DNA of 64,000 nt, from NCBI RefSeq assembly GCF_012427845.1, contig NZ_CP038498.1, positions 2,170,001-2,234,000 on the forward strand, read 5' to 3'. Both the position numbers and the translations under genes were made by a program. The notes beneath the pieces were generated by a model that made no database searches, was not told where the DNA came from, and saw only the letters and a list, made by a program, of their open reading frames with translations. The stretch's first letter is position 1; the number at the start of each line of letters is the position of its first letter. Of this stretch, positions 29,876 through 41,832 are shown piece after piece. This DNA comes from Pectobacterium punjabense (GTDB lineage: Bacteria > Pseudomonadota > Gammaproteobacteria > Enterobacterales > Enterobacteriaceae).

Positions 29876-30997
29876 TTAATCCGCGAAGTACCAGTAACCG
29901 CTATTAATCAGCACGGTGAGCTGTGCGAGGAAAGAGGGATCGTCCAGTGCATCGCCCAGCCGTTCCGCATCAATAGTCGTGTGCTCAGCCAACGCAAACA
30001 GCGCCGCTTTGTGCGTACTGTTCACTTTTTCCCCGTTAACGAAGCAGCTATCGCCAACGCAGATGACCCGCAAGCCACCTAAACGGCGCAGCGGTTCACC
30101 TTGTTGCAGATAGTCATACACTTCGCCTGCCTGATAAGGTGGCTCCGGCGGTGAGAGATCGAGCTCGTGACGGGACTGGGAAATAAATTCGCCAAACCAG
30201 TTCTGGAAATGCTCCGGCTGCTGCACCAGATCCAGCATCATTTTTTGCAGCGCATCCAACTCTTGCGGCAGTACGCTGGCGATATGATCGCGGGATGGAA
30301 CATCAGGGTCGCTGTAGCGATAGCTGCCGAGTTCGCGGGAAAGGACATAATCCGCAAAGCCGCTGACCAGCTCGCGAGCGTTCGGTGCTCGGAACCCGAC
30401 CGAGTAATTCAGCGAGTTTTCCAGTGAATAGCCTTCATGCGGGAAGCCCGGTGGAATGTACACAATATCACCCGGCTCCAGTTCTTCATCAATAATGGCC
30501 TCAAACGGCTCAACCTGAAGCAGGTCTGGATGCGGACAGTGCTGCTTCATCGGTATTTTTTCACCGATGCGCCAGCGGCGACGTCCCGTTCCCTGAATAA
30601 TGAAAACATCATACTGATCCAGATGTGGCCCTACGCCACCGCCGGGAACGGAAAATGAAATCATCAAATCATCGGTGCGCCAGTCCGGCAGTTGTCGAAA
30701 GGGCTGCATCAAGGCGGAAGAGGGCTCATGCCAGTGATCGACGGCCTGCACCAACAGCGACCAGTTACTTTCCCCCAGGTGGTCATAGCTCTCGAAAGGA
30801 CCATGGCTCACCTGCCAACGTCCATTCTGATGGCTGACGAGTCGGCTATCTACCTCATTTTCCAACGCCAGACCGGCGAGTTCGTCAGGCGAAATTGGGT
30901 CGATAAAATGTGTGAAACCGCCTTTAATCAGGAGCGGACGTTTTTGCCAGTAGTTCGCTAAGAAATCCTGCCAGTCGAGGTTAAGCTGATAGTCCAT
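29876..30997 (-). CDS. roxA: Ribosomal protein uL16 arginine 3-hydroxylase
   Basis: 373 aa (YcfD/RoxA). JmjC-type 2-oxoglutarate/Fe(II) oxygenase modifying Arg81 of L16. The iron-binding HxD is in GPHLDQYDVFIIQG (about residue 125), the second His in PPGFPHEGYSLENS (about 187). A C-terminal winged-helix dimer region follows. Lies next to phoQ as in E. coli, separated by 135 bp with short tandem repeats. Confidence 0.95.
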   Translation of the reverse strand: MDYQLNLDWQDFLANYWQKRPLLIKGGFTHFIDPISPDELAGLALENEVDSRLVSHQNGRWQVSHGPFESYDHLGESNWSLLVQAVDHWHEPSSALMQPFRQLPDWRTDDLMISFSVPGGGVGPHLDQYDVFIIQGTGRRRWRIGEKIPMKQHCPHPDLLQVEPFEAIIDEELEPGDIVYIPPGFPHEGYSLENSLNYSVGFRAPNARELVSGFADYVLSRELGSYRYSDPDVPSRDHIASVLPQELDALQKMMLDLVQQPEHFQNWFGEFISQSRHELDLSPPEPPYQAGEVYDYLQQGEPLRRLGGLRVICVGDSCFVNGEKVNSTHKAALFALAEHTTIDAERLGDALDDPSFLAQLTVLINSGYWYFAD

Positions 30998-31013
30998 ACC
31001 GTTTTCCAGAAAC

Positions 31014-31067
31014 TTGTTTTTGAGGAAATGACTGTTCTTGAAGACATGATTTTTCTTGAAATAATCA
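31014..31067. repeat. Three diverged 18-bp tandem repeats between phoQ and roxA
   Basis: Units ttgtttttgaggaaatga, ctgttcttgaagacatga and tttttcttgaaataatca lie head to tail just upstream of the roxA start. Function unknown. Confidence 0.5.
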
Positions 31068-31132
31068 GTATTTTAAAACAATCCGCATTGTGGCAATAAG
31101 TATAGTGGAAGCATCGTGCGCTGTACCGCCTT

Positions 31133-32593
31133 TCACCCCTCGTTCTGACTAAGGTTCTGGCGTGAAAAAATAGCTTCGACACGGGCACCGCCCAGTGCGC
31201 TGTCGCTGATGAGGATCTCCCCCTGATACTGCTCGATAATTTCAACAGCGACGGCGAGGCCGATGCCTTGTCCCGGACGCATGCGGTCGGCGCGCTGTCC
31301 ACGTTGGAAAATGACCTCACGCTTGCTTTCAAGAATGCCGGGCCCGTCATCATCGATAATCAGATGCAGTTTATGATCGGAGTGCTGCACGCTAATTTCG
31401 ACAAATTCCAGGCAGTACTTACAGGCGTTATCAAGGATATTTCCCATGACTTCCATGAAGTCATTCTTCTCGCCCACGAAGGTCAACTCGGGCGGAATAT
31501 CGAGCGTCAAGGCGACGCCCTTACGCTGGTACACTTTATTTAACGCGGAACATAAGCCATCCAGTAATGCCGGAACTGAATGGACTTCGCGTATCAATAG
31601 ATTATGTTCGGCGCGTACGCTGGCACGATGCAGGTAATACCCTATCTGCTGTGAGATACGACTGATTTGCGCCAACATGATGGGTTCAGCCTGATCGATA
31701 GTGATCTCTTTACCGGTACGCAACGCGCGTAACGTGGTCTGCAAGACCGCCAGCGGCGTTTTCAGGCTATGGGTGAGATCGGTGAGCGTTGTACGGTATT
31801 TATGGTAGCGCTGGCGTTCGTTGTTCAGCAGAATATTCAGGTTTTTTACCAGGCTGAACAATTCGCGCGGCGGATTTTCATCCAGTTGATCGCGCGTGCC
31901 TTTTTCTAATTCAGCGATCTGTTTTACCAGATGCTGAATGGGGCGCAAACTCCAGTGGGCACCAAGCCAAAGCAAGGGAAGCACCAGCAGGAGATTAGCG
32001 ATCAAAACATAGCTGAACCACTCCCACACTACGTCTTCCTGTTGCAGTTCCTGTGGGATACGGTCGACCACCACAATGGTGATGGAAGGGAGATGCTCGG
32101 TCTTCGGATAAACGTTTACGGCGATGGAGTGCGTTAAGGCATTGCTTTGCGTACCATTCAGTGCTCGCAGGCTGCTTAACAGCAAAGTATTGCCCGTTAA
32201 GACCGCACTGCTGGTATCCGTGTCAGTATCTAATTCATGGTAGGCCGTTTTGTTCAGCCATTCGGATTTTATTAGCGCTTCCAGTTCTGGGACATGTTTT
32301 TCGCGCCAGAGCATATTGCCATGCTCATCATATATCAACACCAGAGTGGGGAAGTTGATGTCAACGTCGGGCGGCGTAACGATATTCAGTTGGTTGTCGC
32401 GCCACTGTGCGAGACTGTAGTAAAGGTTGCTCTCGCCACGTAATAGGCGGAATGACGTTTTATCGAAGTTGACGCTATAACCGATAATGGCGACGACGCC
32501 ATAAGCTAGCGACAACGCCAGCACAATGGCCGCTGTCGCAAGTAAAAAACGAATGCGAAGCGAGAAGGGTAACTTCTTATCGGTATCACTCAT
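31133..32593 (-). CDS. phoQ: Sensor histidine kinase PhoQ
   Basis: 486 aa. Two membrane helices (about 17-39 and 192-212) flank a periplasmic PDC sensor domain; HAMP follows. The phosphorylated His is His275 in [16 protein letters not shown]-binding N box [10 protein letters not shown] and G boxes DDGPGILE and [12 protein letters not shown] are intact. Senses low Mg2+, acid pH and cationic peptides. In Pectobacterium the pair is also described as PehS/PehR and affects polygalacturonase. Overlaps phoP by 4 bp. Confidence 0.95.
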   Translation of the reverse strand: MSDTDKKLPFSLRIRFLLATAAIVLALSLAYGVVAIIGYSVNFDKTSFRLLRGESNLYYSLAQWRDNQLNIVTPPDVDINFPTLVLIYDEHGNMLWREKHVPELEALIKSEWLNKTAYHELDTDTDTSSAVLTGNTLLLSSLRALNGTQSNALTHSIAVNVYPKTEHLPSITIVVVDRIPQELQQEDVVWEWFSYVLIANLLLVLPLLWLGAHWSLRPIQHLVKQIAELEKGTRDQLDENPPRELFSLVKNLNILLNNERQRYHKYRTTLTDLTHSLKTPLAVLQTTLRALRTGKEITIDQAEPIMLAQISRISQQIGYYLHRASVRAEHNLLIREVHSVPALLDGLCSALNKVYQRKGVALTLDIPPELTFVGEKNDFMEVMGNILDNACKYCLEFVEISVQHSDHKLHLIIDDDGPGILESKREVIFQRGQRADRMRPGQGIGLAVAVEIIEQYQGEILISDSALGGARVEAIFSRQNLSQNEG

Positions 32594-33279
32594 ACCGAAC
32601 CTGAGGGAGTATCAATATCAAAACGATATCCTTGTCCACGTACGGTAGTAATCACATCCGGCGCATCGGCTTGTTGAATTTTCTTGCGTAGTCGTCCCAT
32701 CAGCACATCAATGGTATGACTTTCCCGCAGCTCTGCATCTGGATACAGCTGTAGCATCAGGGAATCTTTGCTAACGACTTTACCTTTGTTGCGAATCAAC
32801 GTCTCGATAATGGTGTATTCAAACGCTGTCAATTTGATGGGAGCGCTGTGGATCACCAACTCGCGACGCGACAAATCGACCTCAAAGGGCGGTAGGCTGA
32901 TGATTTGTGATGCCAACCCGCTGTTGCGCCGCATCAGCGCCTGCAAACGTGCCACGACTTCTTCCATGTGGAAGGGTTTAGTGACGTAGTCATCCGCACC
33001 CGCTTCCAACACGGCAACTTTGTCTTGCCAACCCTCGCGCGCAGTCAGCACCAGAATAGGCAGCTTGGCCTGATTGGCTCGCCAGCGACGGATCATGCTC
33101 ATACCATCTTCATCGGGTAACCCGAGGTCGACAATAGCAATGTCCGGCATGTTTTCATGAAGAAAGTAATCCGCTTCTTTAGCGTCAGAGGCGGCATCGA
33201 CCTGATGCCCCATTTCATTCATCTGAACGGTTAAATGATGGCGTAGTAATACATTATCTTCAACGACCAGAATCCGCAT
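32590..33279 (-). CDS. phoP: Response regulator PhoP
   Basis: 229 aa, OmpR-type regulator. Receiver domain with phospho-acceptor Asp51 ([14 protein letters not shown]) and Lys in [11 protein letters not shown], then winged-helix DNA-binding domain ([30 protein letters not shown]). First gene of phoPQ. A TATAAT lies about 90 bp upstream on the minus strand; I could not identify a clear PhoP box. Confidence 0.95.
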   Translation of the reverse strand: MRILVVEDNVLLRHHLTVQMNEMGHQVDAASDAKEADYFLHENMPDIAIVDLGLPDEDGMSMIRRWRANQAKLPILVLTAREGWQDKVAVLEAGADDYVTKPFHMEEVVARLQALMRRNSGLASQIISLPPFEVDLSRRELVIHSAPIKLTAFEYTIIETLIRNKGKVVSKDSLMLQLYPDAELRESHTIDVLMGRLRKKIQQADAPDVITTVRGQGYRFDIDTPSGSV

Positions 33280-33467
33280 CGTTATATCCTCTGTCGAATA
33301 GATAGGAGCATATTTATAAAAATACTTTTATGCACCTAATCTTTCACGAATGTCTCTCCCGCATATCAACATTATACGCAGAGAAAGTAATTTATTTTAT
33401 TTGCTAAATTATCCACAGGAAGGGTAAACCGGGTATAAACGGGCTGGAAATGGTTGGTCTTAAGGGA

Positions 33468-33494
33468 AACTGGCGGGCAGGGTACCCGCCAGAG
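33468..33494 (-). terminator. Terminator of the purB transcript
   Basis: Stem CTGGCGGG / CCCGCCAG with loop tacccig-like 7 nt, followed on the minus strand by TTTCCCTT, 27 bp after the purB stop. Confidence 0.65.
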
Positions 33495-33520
33495 AACGGT
33501 CGAAATTTGTTTGAAAACGC

Positions 33521-34967
<1,447 letters not shown>

Positions 34968-35023
34968 TTCTCGCGACGCTGGCGTTAGTCATACCAGCGT
35001 CAGCCATAGCGGCAAGAATACCA

Positions 35024-35662
35024 TTAAACGGACGTGCAACGTGCCAATATCTGTTTTGCTTCTTTGACCAACTGACTGCGTGAAAACATCAGTTGCAAGC
35101 GCCCGCCGCCAATCTGCTGCCAAAGCACGACAGAACGGATACCAGCCAATAGTGCAGCACGCACTTTAGCCTGCACCTGACTGTTCTGTAGCACCTCCGG
35201 TGAGCCGGTAACCTGAATGCGTGGCCCCAGCGTACTGATGACGTCCACGTAAATCGCGGCTAGTGCGCTAACGATCGTTTCGGAAAGCAGCTCGAAATGT
35301 TCCAGTTGTCGCTCCAACTGCCCGATACGTTTGCCTAATTCGTCCAGCGAGGCAGATTTCGCATTTAGCTTACGTTCCAATGCAATCAGACTGAACGCAT
35401 AGCGTGATAATTCTGCACCCGCGCCTTTATTACTGCTGGTATTCAGAATACCTAGCAGCGTTTCCACCCCCACTTTCAGGTTTTGCTCATCATTGCCATA
35501 AACGGCAAGTGTGGACGCTGGATTGAGGTTTAACACGCTGTTCAGCGAGGTATGCAAAACATCGTTATTACAGTTACCCGTATGGGCCAACTGTTGGACT
35601 AAATGCGCCGATTGGCAAACGCCGGCTAGCGCCAGCGTGATTTCATAATAATTCTTAGCCAC
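35024..35662 (-). CDS. hflD: High-frequency lysogenization protein HflD
   Basis: 212 aa from a GTG at 35662 preceded by AGGAG; an upstream in-frame ATG at 35707 lies inside mnmA and is rejected. Sequence begins (M)[20 protein letters not shown], matching E. coli HflD, a membrane-associated protein that binds lambda CII. Begins 2 bp after the mnmA stop, so the two are coupled. Confidence 0.93.
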   Translation of the reverse strand: MAKNYYEITLALAGVCQSAHLVQQLAHTGNCNNDVLHTSLNSVLNLNPASTLAVYGNDEQNLKVGVETLLGILNTSSNKGAGAELSRYAFSLIALERKLNAKSASLDELGKRIGQLERQLEHFELLSETIVSALAAIYVDVISTLGPRIQVTGSPEVLQNSQVQAKVRAALLAGIRSVVLWQQIGGGRLQLMFSRSQLVKEAKQILARCTSV

Positions 35663-35664
35663 GG

Positions 35665-36771
35665 TTACTCCTGTAAGCGTTCTTCGATGATACCGCCACC
35701 AAGGCACACGTCGTCCAGATAAAAGACGGCAGATTGACCCGGTGTCACGGCGGCGACAGGTTCATCAAAACGTACGGTAATGCGATCGTCGCCAAGCGGC
35801 GTGACGGTGCAGGGGATGTCCGCCTGACGGTAACGCGTTTTTACTGTACAGCGTAGTTCAGCGGTGAGTGGCTGGCGGTCGACCCAGTGCAGTTGCTGCG
35901 CAATTAAACCATATGACATCAGGCGAGGGTGCTCATGACCCTGTGCGACATACAGAATATTGTTGGCGACATCTTTATCCACCACGTACCAAGGGTCTTC
36001 GCCACCGTCTTTGACGCCGCCAATGCCTAATCCTTTGCGTTGCCCCAGCGTGTGGTACATCAGACCCTGATGTTGTCCCATCGGTTTGTTATCATCGACG
36101 GACAGAATTGGCCCCGGTTGTGCAGGTAGATAGCGTGCCAGGAAATCGGTGAATTTACGCTCGCCGATAAAGCAAATACCGGTAGAATCTTTTTTCTTCG
36201 CAGTTGCCAGCTCAAGTTCTTCGGCGATTTTGCGAACCTGTGGTTTTTCCAGTTCACCGACCGGGAACAGGCTCTGTGCGATCTGTTCGTGACCCAGCGT
36301 ATAAAGAAAATAGCTTTGGTCCTTATTACCGTCCATTCCACGCAGCAAACGGCTTTTGCCGTCAACATCGTGACGGCGGACATAGTGGCCTGTCGCGATA
36401 TAATCCGCCCCAAGATCCTCGGCAGCGAATTCCAGAAAGGCTTTAAATTTGATCTCTTTATTGCACAGGATATCGGGATTGGGGGTACGACCCGCTTTAT
36501 ATTCTTCAAGGAAGAGTTCAAAAACGTTGTCCCAATATTCAGCGGCAAAATTGACGGTATGTAACTCGATACCCAGCTTGTCGCAAACGGCCTGCGCATC
36601 GGCAAGGTCTGTGGCGGCTGAGCAATATTCGGTGTCGTCATCCTCTTCCCAGTTTTTCATGAACAGGCCTTCAACATGATAGCCCTGTTGCTGTAACAGG
36701 TAAGCGGAAACGGAGGAATCAACACCGCCGGACATACCGACAATCACTTTTTTCTGGCTGTTATCTGACAT
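35665..36771 (-). CDS. mnmA: tRNA 2-thiouridylase MnmA
   Basis: 368 aa. Adds sulfur to U34 of tRNA-Lys, -Glu and -Gln. PP-loop [15 protein letters not shown] at the N-terminus; catalytic cysteines in ILCNKEIKF (about 99) and [11 protein letters not shown] (about 196). Member of the rluE-nudJ-mnmA-hflD-purB run conserved with E. coli. Confidence 0.96.
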   Translation of the reverse strand: MSDNSQKKVIVGMSGGVDSSVSAYLLQQQGYHVEGLFMKNWEEDDDTEYCSAATDLADAQAVCDKLGIELHTVNFAAEYWDNVFELFLEEYKAGRTPNPDILCNKEIKFKAFLEFAAEDLGADYIATGHYVRRHDVDGKSRLLRGMDGNKDQSYFLYTLGHEQIAQSLFPVGELEKPQVRKIAEELELATAKKKDSTGICFIGERKFTDFLARYLPAQPGPILSVDDNKPMGQHQGLMYHTLGQRKGLGIGGVKDGGEDPWYVVDKDVANNILYVAQGHEHPRLMSYGLIAQQLHWVDRQPLTAELRCTVKTRYRQADIPCTVTPLGDDRITVRFDEPVAAVTPGQSAVFYLDDVCLGGGIIEERLQE

Positions 36772-36911
36772 GGGAGTCTCACGAACTGAATTTACTGACG
36801 CATTGATGCGAAAAACAAGCGGCGCATTTTAGCATGTTGAACTGAGGGCTGCATCGCTATTCCTGCCGTGAGCTGGTCAGGCCATTCACGGCAGGTTAAA
36901 AAGGCGGATGC

Positions 36912-37358
36912 TTAAAAAGGCCAGTTAAACGCGCCCAATAAGGCTAGCGGGTAGCGCTCTGGCTGCTGATAGCAGCGAATACTTTCAGCCACTAGCGGTG
37001 AACGAAGGTGGCGAGAATGCAAAATTTCCTCGGCGGTCACCCAGCGACAGCATTCGATATCGCTGTCGTGTGGTTGGGTGTCGACTCTTGTAGGAAGATC
37101 GAGCGCGAAGCAAAAACGTAAAAAGGGTGTGTTGTCGGGCGCGATCCATTGATGGAGGCGTAAGAAATTTTGTGGTGTGGCCTGAATGCCCGTTTCTTCC
37201 CACAGCTCACGGCTTGCCGCCTGAATCAGCGTTTCGTCGGCTTCCAAATGACCCGCAGGCTGGTTCCATAATAATTTGTCGTTAATTAACTCTTCGACGA
37301 CCAGAAAATGGTTTTCGGCCTGCACGACGCAGGCAACCGTGACATGGGGTTTAAACAT
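36912..37358 (-). CDS. nudJ: Nudix phosphatase NudJ
   Basis: 148 aa. Nudix box at about residues 37-59: [20 protein letters not shown] then TGI, fitting Gx5Ex7REUxEExGU. E. coli NudJ (YmfB) acts on HMP-PP and nucleoside di/triphosphates. Its start overlaps the end of rluE by 8 bp. Confidence 0.93.
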   Translation of the reverse strand: MFKPHVTVACVVQAENHFLVVEELINDKLLWNQPAGHLEADETLIQAASRELWEETGIQATPQNFLRLHQWIAPDNTPFLRFCFALDLPTRVDTQPHDSDIECCRWVTAEEILHSRHLRSPLVAESIRCYQQPERYPLALLGAFNWPF

Positions 37359-37977
37359 CCGCTATCTCCTTCCATTCTCCTGGTAACAGGCTTTCTACGA
37401 TTTGATTGGCCATGCCGTATCGAATCAGACGCAGGGTAGGATACCCGATATTCGCCGTCATACGACGGACTTGTCGATTACGGCCTTCATACAGCGTGAT
37501 TTTTAGCCAGCAGTCAGGGATGCTTTTACGTTCACGTATGGGCGGATTGCGCGGCCACAACCAGTCAGGTTCTGGAACGATCTCCGCGCCTGCGGGCAGC
37601 GTTTTGCCGTCATTCAGTTCCAGACCAGTACGAAAGCGCGTCAGCGCGGCGTCATCAGGAATACCTTCTACCTGAACATAGTAGATTTTGGCCGTTTTTT
37701 CCGTTGGTTGGGTGAGACGTGCCTGAAGCTTTCCGTCATTGGTGAGAATCATCAGACCTTCGCTGTCGCGGTCCAGACGCCCAGCGGCGTAAATACCGCT
37801 AATCGGAATGTAATCTTTCAGCGTGCGGCGTCCGGCTTCATCAGTGAATTGCGGCAAGACATCGAAGGGCTTATTGAACAAAACAATCCGACGCGGCGCA
37901 TTGTCAGGTTGCCTTTTTCTTGCTGGCTGTGAGCTGAATCGTTTAACTTTGTGATTTTTAACAGGGAATTTATTCAT
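37351..37977 (-). CDS. rluE: 23S rRNA pseudouridine-2457 synthase
   Basis: About 208 aa from the ATG at 37977 (alternatives at 37980 and 38007). RsuA/RluB/E/F family without an S4 domain. Catalytic Asp in [39 protein letters not shown] is the conserved C-terminal block. The N-terminus is Lys/Arg-rich. First gene of the run, divergent from icd. Confidence 0.93.
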   Translation of the reverse strand: MNKFPVKNHKVKRFSSQPARKRQPDNAPRRIVLFNKPFDVLPQFTDEAGRRTLKDYIPISGIYAAGRLDRDSEGLMILTNDGKLQARLTQPTEKTAKIYYVQVEGIPDDAALTRFRTGLELNDGKTLPAGAEIVPEPDWLWPRNPPIRERKSIPDCWLKITLYEGRNRQVRRMTANIGYPTLRLIRYGMANQIVESLLPGEWKEIADV

Positions 37978-38108
37978 CATCTTTATAGTCGCGGGTAACA
38001 AAAGCATTATACTCGAAATGGTTTGCGATTGGCGCGGGCTAAATATTCAAGTAGTATTGACACGCATCTTACAAGTCATTAACAAAATTGCGCTCGAAGG
38101 AGAGGTTA

Positions 38109-39362
38109 ATGGAAAGCAAAGTAGTTGTACCGACAGAAGGTCAGAAAATCACGGTTGATGCTCAAGGCAAACTGGTTGTTCCGAACAATCCGGTTATCCC
38201 GTTTATCGAAGGTGACGGCATTGGTATCGATGTAACGCCTGCCATGATTAACGTAGTAGACGCCGCTGTGAAGAAAGCCTATCAGGGCAAGCGCGCGATT
38301 TCCTGGATGGAAATCTATACGGGTGAGAAATCCACGCAAGTTTACGGTAAAGATGTTTGGCTGCCGGATGAAACACTGGATTTGATCCGTGAATATCGTG
38401 TAGCGATTAAGGGCCCGCTGACAACGCCAGTCGGTGGTGGGATTCGTTCTCTGAACGTTGCGCTGCGCCAACAGTTGGATCTGTACGTTTGTCTGCGTCC
38501 GGTACGCTACTACGAAGGTACACCTAGCCCGGTTAAACAGCCTGAGCTGACTGACATGGTGATCTTCCGTGAAAACGCCGAAGACATTTATGCGGGTATC
38601 GAGTGGAAAGCGGGTTCTGCTGAAGCAGACAAAGTGATCAAATTCCTGCGTGAAGAAATGGGTGTTAGCAAAATCCGTTTCCCTGAGCAGTGTGGTATCG
38701 GTGTGAAACCGTGTTCCGAAGAAGGTACCAAACGTCTGGTTCGCGCGGCGATCGAGTACGCGATTACCAACGACCGTGATTCCCTCACGCTGGTGCACAA
38801 AGGCAACATCATGAAGTTCACCGAAGGCGCGTTTAAAGACTGGGGCTACCAGTTGGCGCGTGAAGAATTCGGCGGTGAATTGATCGATGGCGGTCCATGG
38901 GTGAAGATTAAGAACCCGAACACCGGCAAAGATATCGTGGTAAAAGATGTTATCGCTGACGCATTCCTGCAACAAATTCTGCTGCGTCCTGCTGAATATG
39001 ACGTGATCGCCTGTATGAACCTGAACGGTGACTACATTTCTGATGCACTGGCAGCACAGGTTGGCGGTATCGGTATTGCTCCGGGTGCTAACATTGGTGA
39101 CGAGTGCGCATTGTTTGAAGCCACGCACGGTACGGCACCGAAATATGCCGGTCAGGATAAAGTGAACCCAGGTTCCGTTATTCTGTCTGCTGAAATGATG
39201 CTGCGTCACCTGCAATGGTTCGAAGCAGCTGACCTGATTGTTAAAGGCGTTGAAGGCGCGATCAAGAACAAGACCGTGACTTACGATTTCGAACGTCTGA
39301 TGGAAGGCGCTACGCTGCGGAAATGTAGCGAGTTCGCGCAGGACATCATTGACAACATGTAA
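38109..39362 (+). CDS. icd: NADP-dependent isocitrate dehydrogenase
   Basis: 417 aa from the ATG at 38109 with site AAGGAGAGG. TCA-cycle enzyme converting isocitrate to 2-oxoglutarate. The regulatory Ser phosphorylated by AceK lies in [20 protein letters not shown]. Metal-binding Asp residues are in [19 protein letters not shown]-binding motif [17 protein letters not shown]. Divergent from rluE, own terminator. Confidence 0.97.
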   Translation: MESKVVVPTEGQKITVDAQGKLVVPNNPVIPFIEGDGIGIDVTPAMINVVDAAVKKAYQGKRAISWMEIYTGEKSTQVYGKDVWLPDETLDLIREYRVAIKGPLTTPVGGGIRSLNVALRQQLDLYVCLRPVRYYEGTPSPVKQPELTDMVIFRENAEDIYAGIEWKAGSAEADKVIKFLREEMGVSKIRFPEQCGIGVKPCSEEGTKRLVRAAIEYAITNDRDSLTLVHKGNIMKFTEGAFKDWGYQLAREEFGGELIDGGPWVKIKNPNTGKDIVVKDVIADAFLQQILLRPAEYDVIACMNLNGDYISDALAAQVGGIGIAPGANIGDECALFEATHGTAPKYAGQDKVNPGSVILSAEMMLRHLQWFEAADLIVKGVEGAIKNKTVTYDFERLMEGATLRKCSEFAQDIIDNM

Positions 39363-39391
39363 TCTGCTCTTTAACGCAGGTTATAATGATG

Positions 39392-39418
39392 GGGGCCAAT
39401 TCTGGCCCCTTAATTTTC
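39392..39418 (+). terminator. Terminator of icd
   Basis: Stem GGGGCCA / TGGCCCC (loop attc) followed by TTAATTTTCC, 30 bp after icd. Confidence 0.8.
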
Positions 39419-39484
39419 CCTTAAGCTCCTTTCCCCAAAACTATCCTGTTTTGTATTAACCACCGTTGGCTTTGTCCGCTGTGA

Positions 39485-40591
39485 TTAATGGCCAATGCTC
39501 TGTGAATCGGGAATGAGCCGGAAGTACATGTGTTCGGGAATCGGGCTGTCCCAGCCTCCGGTATACATTGCGAAACCGATCATGCCGAAAAGGATACCGA
39601 GTACCAGTACGGTCATCGTAATACCGGACAACGCGGTTTGTCGCCATAGCGGTTTTGCTGCGGAACTGCTTTTTTCCTGCGAACCTGAAGGTTTCATCAA
39701 TGAAAAATGGAGCGTCGATGCCACCGGGCAGGATTCGACGCAGGTCATGCAGGCTGTGCATTCTGCTGTTCTCACCTGAATCAGTTTATCCACCGGGATG
39801 TTAGATGGACATGCCTTGGCGCATTTGCCACAGTCGATACAGCTGGTGGCGTTACGACGGATCTTGAAGGGAGACAGCAGCGAAAATACGCCTAAGAGTG
39901 CGCCGTAAGGACAGAGGTATCGACACCAAAAATGGCGAATAAACAGGCTGGCAAACATAAAGAGAAAGATACAGACCAGCGTGATGGTGCCGATATTGCG
40001 AAAGAAACCGAGCATTTTAACGTCGGCGATCAAACCATAGGGTGACATCAGAAACATATAGATGCCCTGAGCTGGCATCGATAAAGCGATATAGAGGAAA
40101 AAGCTTAATAATAGATATTTCAGGCTACGCAGCGGAATATCTAGCCACTTGGGAAGAGTGAAGTGACGTCCAAACAGTTTTTTCCCCAATGCACCCACCC
40201 ACTCCGAAATCGTGCCAATAGGGCACAGCCAAGAGCAAAACGATTTCTTCAGCAATAGGCTGGTGAGAATAAAGGCGAGAAGCAATAGCATTGATGCAAG
40301 GTGGATAGGGGGAAGATTGCCCGTTTCCCATGTGAACTTAACATTCATTAATCCGGCAATCGGCAGCCAGCCCTCAATACCGCCTGGCCTTGACATATAA
40401 AAGCTTGTACCGCCAGTTTCAAAATAACGCACCCAAAAATAGAAAGTGACGCCGATATAGATGTTGATCGTCATTAGTAGAATTTGTGTTGCTCTGCGCC
40501 AGGTCAGGGTGTTGCGCCAGTCGTTCCAAGGAAGTTTGCCACCCGTTGTTCCGGGACGACGCTGCCACCGTTTTCTTGCTTTCTCACTCAT
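39485..40591 (-). CDS. yccM: YccM-like polyferredoxin membrane protein
   Basis: About 368 aa from the ATG at 40591 (E. coli YccM 357); earlier in-frame starts would add an unconserved leader. The N-terminus MSEKARKRWQRRPGTTGGKL is nearly the E. coli one. Five to six membrane helices, two membrane CxxxCP motifs (CSWLCPIG, CRYLCPYG) as in NapH/NosR, and two 4Fe-4S clusters (CIDCGKCAKACP, CTACMTCVESCP). Likely an electron-transfer protein in the inner membrane; its partner is not known. Confidence 0.9.
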   Translation of the reverse strand: MSEKARKRWQRRPGTTGGKLPWNDWRNTLTWRRATQILLMTINIYIGVTFYFWVRYFETGGTSFYMSRPGGIEGWLPIAGLMNVKFTWETGNLPPIHLASMLLLLAFILTSLLLKKSFCSWLCPIGTISEWVGALGKKLFGRHFTLPKWLDIPLRSLKYLLLSFFLYIALSMPAQGIYMFLMSPYGLIADVKMLGFFRNIGTITLVCIFLFMFASLFIRHFWCRYLCPYGALLGVFSLLSPFKIRRNATSCIDCGKCAKACPSNIPVDKLIQVRTAECTACMTCVESCPVASTLHFSLMKPSGSQEKSSSAAKPLWRQTALSGITMTVLVLGILFGMIGFAMYTGGWDSPIPEHMYFRLIPDSQSIGH

Positions 40592-41046
40592 TGCTCTCAA
40601 TTGCCCCCATTTATTTTTTTCACTCGGTGCATTCAGCGCACCGAAGGGATCGTGAAGCAACGTTATCACGCTCTTAGCGGTTAAAAATTGATTTATGCAT
40701 TGTAAATGCATGTTTGTTTTTTAGCTGATTTCGTTGAATAAGAGGATTGGAACTAGTTTGCTCGCTATAGCCTGACTGGATATCGTATTGGAAGGGGTTT
40801 CTAAGGTTAAACGTTGGAAATAATAGGATGAGAACAAAATGCACTCATCCTATTAATTACCTTGCGGTATTATATTTTAATATATCTTTCATATTTCAAA
40901 CAGCGTGTGTTGGTTGGTGTCAGCGTATAGAAATATTTTGCTGCATTTGCCTCAATTCGGATGATTTAGATTTTTTTTCTTAAAAGAAGAGGTTGTTGTA
41001 CTTATTAAATCATCTATTTCATTTTTTTTAATTTATCACCTTTTAA
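40592..41046. other. Intergenic region between the Mor-like gene and yccM
   Basis: 455 bp without a gene. Holds an atgcattgtaaatgcat palindrome (40695-40711) about 105 bp before the yccM start, and an 11-bp perfect stem AATAGGATGAG / CTCATCCTATT (40822-40854) that may end the Mor-like transcript, although no strong T-run follows. 40950-41040 is very AT-rich. Confidence 0.5.
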
Positions 41047-41397
41047 TTACTCCGAAAATTGTTGTTTTGCCTGCAACTCCTCTTTTCTCATCGTTCTGAC
41101 AATTTTATAAATCCATTGCAGTGAGACATTATATTTTTTGGCCAACGCGCTGTGATTACGGCCGTCGAATTCTTTATAGATTTGAAGGTCGCGTTGAGAC
41201 GCGCGCCAGGATATTCCCATCGGGAAATAAACGTTTTGTCCGCCCCATACGCTCATCATATGTTTGGCAACGGCGTTGCCGACTAGTTCGGCAGTTTGTG
41301 GATCTAACTCTGTGACGTTTTTGACCGTGTCGGCAACATGTTGAGAAAGTTCGACCAGAAGTTCAGGACCCTTACTGCGAAATTGTGGCTCAGTCAT
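41047..41397 (-). CDS. Mor/C-type transcription activator (phage-like)
   Basis: 116 aa. Similar to the Mu middle-operon regulator (Mor) family: an N-terminal dimerisation part and a C-terminal helix-turn-helix at about 80-105 (ALAKKYNVSLQWIYKIVRTM), preceded by WRASQRDLQIYKEFDGRNHS. The conserved YFPMGISW patch also fits. In phage Mu such a protein switches on late genes. No other phage genes are next to it apart from the CI-like repressor, so it is a remnant or domesticated regulator. Confidence 0.85.
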   Translation of the reverse strand: MTEPQFRSKGPELLVELSQHVADTVKNVTELDPQTAELVGNAVAKHMMSVWGGQNVYFPMGISWRASQRDLQIYKEFDGRNHSALAKKYNVSLQWIYKIVRTMRKEELQAKQQFSE

Positions 41398-41832
41398 AAA
41401 TCACCTTATCCTTAAAGAAAATAATTACTGTTTATGTGAGAGTTCGAGTATTGCTATCCGAGGAATAACAACCGCGTTATGTGTTCATTTAAAACTATAG
41501 TTGTTTTCATGTCAACATCTTTAGTTTTAATTCAGGTTGTTTTTGGTTGTAAATCGAAATGGCAGCCTGTGAGGCTATACGCCAAAAAACTCGATGGAGG
41601 AGTAAAAAATCCCGCCACAGGGCGGGAAAGCAACACATAGACAGGAGGAATAACACAACATCAACAAGGGGTGATGAAACAATAGCACGATGATTGTATA
41701 AAACTGTGACGCGTGGGTAAGGTTATCTGGGCGAGGGTAAACGTTTTTGATGTATGAACCAAAGCCGATGCACCGGCTTTGGGGTGAGAGGAAAAAACGA
41801 TAGGGCGTAAGCGAAAAATTACCTATATCGAG
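41398..41832. other. Promoter region of the Mor-like gene and 3' region of the repressor gene
   Basis: 435 bp, no gene. 41465-41555 carries several GTTGT/ACAAC half-sites, including ggttgtaaat at 41545-41554, which resembles a half of the palindrome beside the repressor gene. A terminator for the minus strand lies at 41603-41628. Confidence 0.5.
41603..41628 (-). terminator. Terminator downstream of the CI-like repressor
   Basis: Minus strand reads TCCCGCC ctgt GGCGGGA followed by TTTTTTAC. Confidence 0.85.

Noticed and set aside
33280..33420. PhoP box in front of phoP
   Set aside because: AT-rich TTTA-like words occur, but no pair of GTTTA half-sites with 5-bp spacing was convincing.
35663..35707. 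ATG start for hflD at 35707
   Set aside because: Overlaps mnmA; the GTG at 35662 has AGGAG and reproduces the family N-terminus.
38106..39215. 369-codon minus-strand frame opposite icd
   Set aside because: Antisense to a highly conserved gene, no ribosome-binding site, His/Arg/Thr-rich composition typical of shadow frames.
41670..41720. Three-codon ATG frame after an AGGAGG site
   Set aside because: AGGAGG at about 41643 is followed by a very short frame (MKQ) and no long gene; probably chance or a lost gene start.
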